Part shown: piece after piece, positions 8,215-14,936 of the stretch | Position numbering within the stretch: the stretch's first letter is position 1 | How the letters are laid out: every line of letters begins with the position of its first letter | Assembly (NCBI RefSeq): GCF_003050925.1 | Contig: NZ_QAOV01000013.1 | Span: 124,001 to 188,000, forward strand | Direction of reading: 5' to 3' | DNA length: 64,000 nt | DNA from: Pseudomonas sp. GV085 | GTDB lineage: Bacteria > Pseudomonadota > Gammaproteobacteria > Pseudomonadales > Pseudomonadaceae | Position numbers and translations under genes: made by a program | Notes under the pieces: model-generated | Database searches by the model: none | What the model was told of the DNA's origin: nothing | Seen by the model: the letters and a program-made list of their open reading frames with translations, nothing else

Positions 8215-9210
8215 ATGAAAGCTTACGCCGTACCTTTCGAGAAGTTCGTCAACCTGGCCGATGCCCGCCTGGGCACCAAGATCATCTCGGTCACCGATGA
8301 CTGGTTCGCAGACGCCAACCGTCTGTTCCAACCGACCCCGGCCGTATGGAAGGAGGGCGTGTTCGATGACAACGGCAAGTGGATGGACGGCTGGGAATCG
8401 CGCCGCAAGCGCTTCGAAGGCTTCGACAGCGCTGTGATCCGCCTGGGCGTACCGGGTTCGATCAAGGGCGTCGACATCGACACTTCATTCTTCACCGGCA
8501 ACTTCCCACCGTCGGCGTCCCTGGAAGCCTGCTTCCTGGCTTCGGGCGAGCCAGATGACAACACCCAGTGGACTGAAGTGCTGTCCGCCGTCGAGCTGCA
8601 AGGCAACAGCCACCACTACCACGAAATCAACAACGACCAGGCGTTCAGCCACCTGCGCTTCAACATCTACCCGGATGGCGGCGTGGCCCGTCTGCGTGTG
8701 TACGGTGTGCCGTTCCGCGACTGGTCGGCTATCGGCGACAACGAGCAGGTCGACCTGGCTGCAGCCCTCAATGGTGGCCGCGCCCTCGCCTGCTCCGATG
8801 AACACTTCGGCCGCATGAGCAACATCCTCAACCCGGGCCGTGGCATCAACATGGGCGACGGCTGGGAAACCGCGCGTCGCCGTACCCCGGGCAATGACTG
8901 GGTGATCGTCGCGCTGGGTCATGCCGGTGACGTCGAGAAAGTCATCGTCGACACCCTGCACTTCAAGGGCAACTACCCGGACAGCTGCTCGATCCAGGGC
9001 GCGTTCGTGAAGGGCGGTACCGACAGCCAGATCGAAACCCAGTCGCTGTTCTGGCGCGAACTGCTGCCAAGCCAGAAGCTGGAAATGCACGCCGAACACA
9101 CCTTCGCCGAGCAGATCAAGGCACTGGGCCCGATCACCCACATCCGCCTGAACGTGTTCCCGGATGGTGGTGTTAGCCGCCTGCGGGTATTGGGCAAGGT
9201 CGCGAAGTAA
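8215..9210 (+). CDS. alc: Allantoicase
   Basis: It hydrolyses allantoate to ureidoglycolate and urea. The 331-residue protein has the two repeated beta-jelly-roll halves of the family: the segment GKWMDGWESRRKR (about 55-67) is matched by NMGDGWETARRRTPGND (about 212-228), and HLRFNIYPDGGVARLRVYG is matched by HIRLNVFPDGGVSRLRVLG at the C-terminus. It is the third gene of the operon, 87 bp after uraD. Confidence 0.97.
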   Translation: MKAYAVPFEKFVNLADARLGTKIISVTDDWFADANRLFQPTPAVWKEGVFDDNGKWMDGWESRRKRFEGFDSAVIRLGVPGSIKGVDIDTSFFTGNFPPSASLEACFLASGEPDDNTQWTEVLSAVELQGNSHHYHEINNDQAFSHLRFNIYPDGGVARLRVYGVPFRDWSAIGDNEQVDLAAALNGGRALACSDEHFGRMSNILNPGRGINMGDGWETARRRTPGNDWVIVALGHAGDVEKVIVDTLHFKGNYPDSCSIQGAFVKGGTDSQIETQSLFWRELLPSQKLEMHAEHTFAEQIKALGPITHIRLNVFPDGGVSRLRVLGKVAK

Positions 9211-9220
9211 TGCTGAGCCC

Positions 9221-9318
9221 GTAGGAGCGAGCTTGCTCGCGATGGTCGTCAACGAAAACGCGCCCAACCTGAATGAATGCGGTGTCTTGACGTTTTTCGC
9301 GAGCAGGCTCGCTCCTAC
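9221..9318. repeat. REP inverted pair (REPIN) inside the ureide operon
   Basis: Facing GTAGGAGCGAGCTTGCTCGCGA and TTCGCGAGCAGGCTCGCTCCTAC copies lie between alc and allA, within what is otherwise an operon. They may adjust mRNA stability there. Confidence 0.92.
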
Positions 9319-9357
9319 AAAGAATCATCAACATCAACACAGATTAAGAAGACCAGC

Positions 9358-9861
9358 ATGCGCACATTGACGATTGAACCGCTGACCAAAGAAGCCTTCG
9401 CCCCTTTCGGTGACGTGATCGAAACCGACGGCAGCGATCACTTCATGATCAACAACGGTTCGACCATGCGCTTTCACAAACTGGCAACGGTGGAAACCGC
9501 TACGCCAGAGGACAAGGCGATCATCAGCATCTTCCGCGCCGACGCGCAGGACATGCCGCTGACCGTCTGCATGCTGGAGCGTCACCCGCTGGGCAGCCAG
9601 GCTTTCATTCCGCTGCTCGGCAACCCCTTTCTGATCGTGGTCGCGCCAGTTGGCGATGAACCTGTATCAGGCTTGGTCCGCGCCTTCGTCACCAACGGCA
9701 GGCAGGGCATTAATTACCATCGCGGCGTTTGGCACCACCCGGTGCTGACGATCGAAAAGCGGGATGACTTCCTGGTGGTTGATCGCAGTGGCACAGGCAA
9801 TAACTGCGATGAGCATTTTTTCAAAGAGGATGAGCGTTTGATCCTCGCCCCCCACCAATAA
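9358..9861 (+). CDS. allA: Ureidoglycolate lyase
   Basis: It splits ureidoglycolate into glyoxylate and urea, ending the ureide branch. 167 residues, a cupin-like AllA fold. Motifs are MRTLTIEPLTKEAFAPFGDVIE at the start and the GINYHRGVWHHPVLTI segment with the metal/substrate histidines near 120-130. The ATG at 9358 follows a REP pair and an AAGAAGA ribosome-binding site. It lies downstream of alc and upstream of puuD. Confidence 0.95.
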   Translation: MRTLTIEPLTKEAFAPFGDVIETDGSDHFMINNGSTMRFHKLATVETATPEDKAIISIFRADAQDMPLTVCMLERHPLGSQAFIPLLGNPFLIVVAPVGDEPVSGLVRAFVTNGRQGINYHRGVWHHPVLTIEKRDDFLVVDRSGTGNNCDEHFFKEDERLILAPHQ

Positions 9862-9911
9862 GAGAAGGTCTGATCACTCGACAACAGAGTGACAGGCGAG
9901 AGGTAAAGACT

Positions 9912-11213
9912 GTGGAAGCACATCTGTTGGAATGGCTGAACCTGAGCGTGCGCTGGGTTCACATGATTACTGGCGTGGCCTGGATCGGTGCGTCGTTCTA
10001 TTTCGTATGGCTGGAAAACAACCTCAACCGGGTCAACCCGAAAAGCGGTCTGGCTGGCGATTTGTGGGCAATCCACGGTGGCGGTATCTACCACCTGGAA
10101 AAATACAAACTGGCTCCACCGACCATGCCGGACAACCTGCACTGGTTCAAATGGGAAGCCTACTTCACCTGGATGTCGGGTATCGCGCTGCTGTGCGTGG
10201 TGTTCTACTCCAACCCGACGCTCTACCTGCTGGCTCCGGGCAGCACCCTGAGCGGTCCTGAAGGCGTGGCCATCGGTCTCGGCTCGCTGTTCATTGGCTG
10301 GTTCATCTACTCCTTCCTGTGCGACTCGGCCCTGGGCAAACGCCCTGCCCTGCTAGGTGGAATCCTGTTCGTCCTGATCATCGCCGCGGCCTACGGTTTC
10401 AGCAAAGTGTTCAGCGGTCGGGGTGCGTACCTGCACGTCGGCGCGATCATCGGCACCATCATGGTCGGCAACGTGTTCCGCATCATCATGCCGGCGCAGC
10501 GCGCACTGGTGGCGGCGATCGCCGAGAACCGCACGCCGGATCCGGCGCTGCCAGCCAAAGGCCTGCTGCGTTCGCGTCACAACAACTACTTCACCTTGCC
10601 AGTGCTGTTCATCATGATCAGCAACCACTTCCCGAGCACCTACGGCAGCCAGTACAACTGGTTGATCCTGGCCGGGATCGCGGTACTGGCAGTGTTGGTG
10701 CGTCACTACTTCAACACCCGTCACGACAGCCACAAGTTTGCCTGGACTCTTCCAGTCGCAGCCGTCGGCATGATCAGCCTGGCTTACGTCACCGGCCCTG
10801 CGCCGCTGAACAGCCCGGAAGTGGCCAAGGCACCCGCCAGGATCGAATACCAGCCGCTGCCGGAAACAGCAGTGGGCGGTGGTTTGAAACCGGCTGAAGC
10901 CAAACCTGCAGAAACGCCAGCCGCCGCACCGGCGCAAGCGTCCAACACAGGCCCTGGCTTTGACAAAGTGCACAGCGTGATTCAGGAACGTTGCGCGGTT
11001 TGCCATTCGGCCAAGCCAACCAGCCCGCTGTTCAGTACGGCCCCTGCCGGTGTGATGTTCGACACCCCCGAGCAGATCCGCCAGAACGCACCGCGAATTC
11101 AGGCGCAAGCCGTCACCAGCCAGATCATGCCACTGGGCAACATCACCCAGATGACCCAGCAGGAACGTGACCTGATCGGTGCCTGGATTGTGCAGGGCGC
11201 CCAGACCAACTAA
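9912..11213 (+). CDS. puuD: Urate hydroxylase PuuD, membrane protein with C-terminal cytochrome c domain
   Basis: It oxidises urate to 5-hydroxyisourate at the inner membrane, replacing soluble uricase. About nine hydrophobic segments cover residues 10-305, beginning WLNLSVRWVHMITGVAWIGASF, which carries conserved histidines. A proline/alanine-rich linker (about 310-350) leads to a c-type haem domain with CAVCH near residue 364 and a distal methionine candidate in SQIMPLGNITQM. The fused haem implies electrons are passed to the respiratory chain. GTG start at 9912 after a GAGAGGTAAAG ribosome-binding site. It supplies the substrate of UraH. Confidence 0.94.
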   Translation: MEAHLLEWLNLSVRWVHMITGVAWIGASFYFVWLENNLNRVNPKSGLAGDLWAIHGGGIYHLEKYKLAPPTMPDNLHWFKWEAYFTWMSGIALLCVVFYSNPTLYLLAPGSTLSGPEGVAIGLGSLFIGWFIYSFLCDSALGKRPALLGGILFVLIIAAAYGFSKVFSGRGAYLHVGAIIGTIMVGNVFRIIMPAQRALVAAIAENRTPDPALPAKGLLRSRHNNYFTLPVLFIMISNHFPSTYGSQYNWLILAGIAVLAVLVRHYFNTRHDSHKFAWTLPVAAVGMISLAYVTGPAPLNSPEVAKAPARIEYQPLPETAVGGGLKPAEAKPAETPAAAPAQASNTGPGFDKVHSVIQERCAVCHSAKPTSPLFSTAPAGVMFDTPEQIRQNAPRIQAQAVTSQIMPLGNITQMTQQERDLIGAWIVQGAQTN

Positions 11214-11225
11214 TCGCTAAAAGCT

Positions 11226-11312
11226 TCGCTGGCAAGCCAGCTCCTACAGGTTCCATGTCGTGCGCCTAACCGGTGAACAACACAAATCTGTAGGAGCTGG
11301 CTTGCCAGCGAT
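11226..11312. repeat. REP inverted pair, GTAGGAGCTGGCTTGCCAGCGA family
   Basis: Two facing copies of a second REP family (GCTGGCTTGCCAGC core) follow the puuD stop codon and separate it from the next permease. Confidence 0.92.
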
Positions 11313-11373
11313 CAACCGCGCAGCGGTTGCCTGATACGAAAAATCACAAGAATAAAAAAATCCGAGGTGTTGC

Positions 11374-12732
11374 ATGTCCGAGCTATCCACAGCACGCATC
11401 CCCGACGCACCCGCCATTCAGCGTTTGCCCCTTTTGCAACTGATCCTGGTCGGTTTGCAACATGTTCTGCTGATGTACGGTGGCGCCATCGCGGTGCCGC
11501 TGATCATCGGACAGGCCGCTGGCCTGAGTCGTGAAGAAATCGCCTTCCTGATCAACGCCGACCTGCTGGTGGCGGGTTTTGCCACCATCGTCCAGTCCCT
11601 CGGCATCGGCCCCATGGGCATTCGCATGCCGGTGATGATGGGCGCCAGTTTCGCTGCCGTCGGCAGCATGGTCGCCATGGCCGGCATGCCCGGCATCGGC
11701 CTGCAAGGGATCTTCGGCGCGACCATCGCTGCCGGGTTCTTCGGCATGCTCATTGCCCCGTTCATGTCCAAGGTCGTGCGCTTCTTCCCGCCGCTGGTGA
11801 CCGGCACGGTCATCACCTCGATCGGTTTGTCGCTGTTCCCCGTGGCCGTGAACTGGGCCGGCGGCGGTGCCAGCGCCACTCAATTCGGTTCGCCGATTTA
11901 CCTGACCATCGCCGCGCTGGTGCTGGGCACCATTTTGCTGGTGCACCGTTTCATGCGCGGCTTCTGGGTCAATATTTCCGTGCTGATCGGCATGTGCCTG
12001 GGCTACGTGCTCTGCGGCCTGCTAGGCATGGTCGACCTCAGTGGCATGGCTCAGGCGCCATGGCTGCAATTCGTCACCCCGCTGCACTTCGGCATGCCGA
12101 AATTCGAACTCGCGCCGATCCTGTCGATGTGCCTGGTGGTGGTGATCATTTTCGTCGAGTCCACCGGGATGTTTCTTGCGCTGGGCAAGATCACCGGCCA
12201 GGAAGTCTGCCCACGGATGCTGCGTCGCGGCTTGCTGTGCGATGCCGGCGCTTCGTTCTTCGCCGGGTTCTTCAACACCTTCACCCACTCCTCCTTCGCC
12301 CAGAACATCGGCCTGGTGCAGATGACCGGCGTGCGTTGCCGCTCGGTGACCATCGTTGCCGGCGGGTTGCTGATTGTCCTGAGCCTGCTGCCCAAAGCCG
12401 CGTTTTTGGTGGCGTCGATTCCTCCGGCAGTACTGGGTGGCGCAGCGATTGCGATGTTCGGCATGGTCGCCGCTACCGGGATCAAGATTCTCCAGGAAGC
12501 CGACATCGGTGACCGTCGCAACCAGTTGCTGGTGGCGGTGAGCATCGGCATGGGTCTGATCCCGGTTGTACGCCCGGAATTTTTCGCCCACCTGCCCGTG
12601 TGGATGAGCCCGATCACCCACAGCGGCATCGCCATGGCCACCCTCAGCGCGCTGACGCTGAACCTGTTGTTCAACATCCTGGGTGGCGCCGAACGCGCGG
12701 CCATGAATGACTGCCAGGCGCATACACATTGA
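11374..12732 (+). CDS. NCS2 nucleobase:cation symporter, urate/xanthine type (UacT/PbuX-like)
   Basis: 452-residue inner-membrane permease with 12-14 helices. The NCS2/NAT signatures are visible: QH in GLQHVLLMYGGAIAVPLIIG (TM1), FVESTGMFLALGKITG (TM8) and FNTFTHSSFAQNIGLVQMTGV (TM10 NAT motif region). Immediate linkage to puuD makes urate or xanthine the likely substrate; the AzgA-type permease at 3.6 kb would take the other purine bases. The ATG follows a GAGGTG ribosome-binding site. Confidence 0.93.
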   Translation: MSELSTARIPDAPAIQRLPLLQLILVGLQHVLLMYGGAIAVPLIIGQAAGLSREEIAFLINADLLVAGFATIVQSLGIGPMGIRMPVMMGASFAAVGSMVAMAGMPGIGLQGIFGATIAAGFFGMLIAPFMSKVVRFFPPLVTGTVITSIGLSLFPVAVNWAGGGASATQFGSPIYLTIAALVLGTILLVHRFMRGFWVNISVLIGMCLGYVLCGLLGMVDLSGMAQAPWLQFVTPLHFGMPKFELAPILSMCLVVVIIFVESTGMFLALGKITGQEVCPRMLRRGLLCDAGASFFAGFFNTFTHSSFAQNIGLVQMTGVRCRSVTIVAGGLLIVLSLLPKAAFLVASIPPAVLGGAAIAMFGMVAATGIKILQEADIGDRRNQLLVAVSIGMGLIPVVRPEFFAHLPVWMSPITHSGIAMATLSALTLNLLFNILGGAERAAMNDCQAHTH

Positions 12733-12753
12733 CTGGACAGGCACCGCTCTACT

Positions 12754-12851
12754 GTAGGAGCGAGCCTGCTCGCGATGGTCGCTAACGGTTACGCGTGCTT
12801 GCTGGATGAACGCGGTGACTGGAAGTCCATCGCGAGCAGGCTCGCTCCTAC
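12754..12851. repeat. REP inverted pair (REPIN)
   Basis: Facing GTAGGAGCGAGCCTGCTCGCGA copies about 55 bp apart, between the NCS2 permease and the first OmpK-like gene. Confidence 0.93.
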
Positions 12852-12903
12852 AGGGATCGGCAGCAACCTGCGCCTCAAAAATAAAAACAAGAGGGAGCAA
12901 CAG

Positions 12904-13689
12904 ATGATTCGGACACAAACCAACTTGTTGTTGAGTGGCGGCCTGCTGGCCGCGAGTCAGGCCATGGCCGGCGATTTATTGCTGTGGCAGACCAACAGCC
13001 TGAGCTACCTGTACGGCAAGGACTTCGTGGTCAACCCGTCGATCCAGCAGACGATAACCTTCGAACACGCCGACCGCTGGAAGTACGGCGACAACTTCAT
13101 GTTCATCGACAGCACTTACTACAACGGCGAGAAAGACCGCAACAAAGGTGCTCACGCCTACTACGGCGAGTTCAGCCCGCGCCTCTCCTTCGGCAAGATC
13201 CTCGACCGCCGTTTCGAATTCGGCCCGATCAAGGACGTTCTGCTGGCAATGACCTACGAGAACGGCGAAGACGACACCGAGGCCAACCTGATCGGCCCCG
13301 GTTTCGATCTCGCGATACCGGGCTTCAATTTTTTCACCTTGAACTTCTATTACCGTCAGACCGAAGGCTCGCGTCCCGGCGACGATGTCTGGCAGATCAC
13401 ACCGGCCTGGTCCTACACACTGCCACTGGGCAACTCGAACCTGCTGATCGACGGTTACATGGACTGGGTGGTGGATAACGACCAGAACTCCCATGGCACT
13501 TATCACGCCAACCTGCACTTCAACCCGCAGATCAAGTACGACCTGGGCAAGGCCCTGAGCTGGCGGGAGAAACAAGTGTACGTCGGCGTCGAATACAGCT
13601 ACTGGAAAGACAAGTACGGCATCGAAAACAGTTCCAGCTTCGACACCAATGAAAACACCACTAGCCTGCTGGTGAAGGTGCACTTCTGA
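12904..13689 (+). CDS. OmpK/Tsx-like nucleoside-type outer-membrane channel, copy 1
   Basis: 261-residue outer-membrane beta-barrel. A signal peptide (about 1-22, ending SQAMA before GDLLLWQ) is followed by alternating amphipathic strands and a terminal phenylalanine (KVHF), the usual outer-membrane sorting signal. NSLSYLYGKDFVVNP and IGPGFDLAIPGF are OmpK-family segments. The family includes Tsx, which passes nucleosides, so purine or ureide passage is plausible here. The ATG at 12904 is chosen for the GAGGGAGC ribosome-binding site. It is probably co-transcribed from the permease. Confidence 0.9.
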   Translation: MIRTQTNLLLSGGLLAASQAMAGDLLLWQTNSLSYLYGKDFVVNPSIQQTITFEHADRWKYGDNFMFIDSTYYNGEKDRNKGAHAYYGEFSPRLSFGKILDRRFEFGPIKDVLLAMTYENGEDDTEANLIGPGFDLAIPGFNFFTLNFYYRQTEGSRPGDDVWQITPAWSYTLPLGNSNLLIDGYMDWVVDNDQNSHGTYHANLHFNPQIKYDLGKALSWREKQVYVGVEYSYWKDKYGIENSSSFDTNENTTSLLVKVHF

Positions 13690-14063
13690 TGCTGCCCCGC
13701 AACCGTGCCCCAAACCTGTCGTCGGTGCGCCGTTGCGGAGCACTTGAGACCTGGCCGAGGAGTCAGTATTCTCCGCGGCCGCCCGAATCCGGTTTAAAAA
13801 AAAGCCCGGATATAAAACCTGACCATAAGGCCAACTTATCCCGGCTCTGGCAGGCACCAAGGCACTCCAAAACCCCTCTCAATCGACCGCTCTTGAGCCG
13901 TCGAACGGGAGTTTTTTGGCTTTTTGAAAGCCTTGGCTCAGCTCTTGCTAACAGCACTAAAGCTGACCGAATGGATGATTTTTAGCGCTACAGAAACAGG
14001 CGCCACACCAGAGCGCTGACTTAAAAAATAACGTGGAACCACCTACTTTTTGGGAGCAACCGA
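13690..14063. other. 374-bp gap between the OmpK paralogues
   Basis: No convincing gene. It is lower in GC than its neighbours, has several A and T runs, and contains the sigma-54-like element described separately at 13933. Short ORFs here lack ribosome-binding sites and family resemblance. Confidence 0.6.
13933..13949 (+). promoter_or_regulatory. Candidate sigma-54 (-24/-12) promoter for OmpK copy 2
   Basis: TTGGCTCAGCTCTTGCT matches the YTGGCACG-N4-TTGCW consensus: invariant GG and GC dinucleotides are separated by exactly 10 bases. It lies 115 bp upstream of the second OmpK ATG. This would give nitrogen-responsive (RpoN/NtrC) control, which fits purines as a nitrogen source. No activator site was identified. 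Confidence 0.55.
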
Positions 14064-14849
14064 ATGAAACGTACGTGCACTAGCCTGATGCTGGCGGGAT
14101 CATTGCTGGCGGGGGGTCAGGCCATGGCCGGCGACTTGCTGCAATGGCAGAACAACAGCCTGAGCTACCTCTATGGCAAGGACTTCCAGGTCAACCCGCG
14201 CATTCAGCAGACGGTGACCTTTGAACACGCCGATGGCTGGAAGTACGGCGACAACTTCTTCTTCATCGACAAGATCTTCTACAACGGCAAGGAAGACCAT
14301 TTCGCTGGCGAGAACAGCCATTACGGCGAGCTCAGTCCGCGCCTGTCGTTCAACAAGATCTTCGACCAGAAGTTCGAGTTCGGCCCGATCAAGGACGTGC
14401 TGCTGGCCATGACCTACGAGTTCGGTGAAGACGATACCGAGTCGTACCTGATCGGTCCTGGTTTCGACCTGGCCATCCCGGGCTTCGATTACTTCCAGTT
14501 GAACTTCTACAACCGCCACACCGAAGGCGACCGCCCGGGCGACAACATCTGGCAGGTCTCGCCGGTCTGGTCCTACACCATTCCGGTGGGTGGCTCGGAT
14601 GTGCTGATCGACGGTTTCATGGACTGGGTCGTCGACAACGATGTCAACAGCAAAGGCGAATACCACGCCAACCTGCACTTCAATCCGCAGATCAAATATG
14701 ACCTGGGCAAGGCGTTGAACCTGGGTGCCAAGCAGCTGTACGTCGGTGTCGAGTACGACTACTGGAAAAACAAGTACGGGATTGAAGACAGCCAGGGCTT
14801 CAAGACTGATCAGAGTGTGACCAGTTTCCTGGTTAAAGTTCATTTCTGA
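14064..14849 (+). CDS. OmpK/Tsx-like outer-membrane channel, copy 2
   Basis: 261 residues, the same length as copy 1 and clearly a tandem paralogue: the NNSLSYLYGKDF, FEFGPIKDVLLAMTYE, IGPGFDLAIPGF and DGFMDWVVDND segments are shared. Signal peptide residues 1-23 end in GQAMA; the C-terminus is KVHF. Differences are concentrated in probable loops (for example KIFYNGKEDHFAGENSH). It has its own 5' region with a sigma-54-like promoter, so the two channels may be expressed under different conditions. The ATG follows TTGGGAGC. Confidence 0.9.
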   Translation: MKRTCTSLMLAGSLLAGGQAMAGDLLQWQNNSLSYLYGKDFQVNPRIQQTVTFEHADGWKYGDNFFFIDKIFYNGKEDHFAGENSHYGELSPRLSFNKIFDQKFEFGPIKDVLLAMTYEFGEDDTESYLIGPGFDLAIPGFDYFQLNFYNRHTEGDRPGDNIWQVSPVWSYTIPVGGSDVLIDGFMDWVVDNDVNSKGEYHANLHFNPQIKYDLGKALNLGAKQLYVGVEYDYWKNKYGIEDSQGFKTDQSVTSFLVKVHF

Positions 14850-14860
14850 CGGAATGCAAC

Positions 14861-14892
14861 GTCCCAACCTATCGGATAAGGCAGGTTGGGAC
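14861..14892. terminator. Hairpin between OmpK copy 2 and the RHS gene
   Basis: GTCCCAACCT and AGGTTGGGAC form a perfect 10-bp stem with a 12-base loop between two convergent genes. It lacks a clear T tract, so intrinsic termination is possible but not certain. Confidence 0.5.
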
Positions 14893-14936
14893 TCGCTCAC
14901 TCTGTGAGCCAATTTCGCCAGCATGAACTTCTGAGA

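Noticed and set aside
10353..11108. Long antisense frame over puuD
   Set aside because: High-GC antisense frames are common in Pseudomonas; the real gene has clear family motifs on the plus strand.
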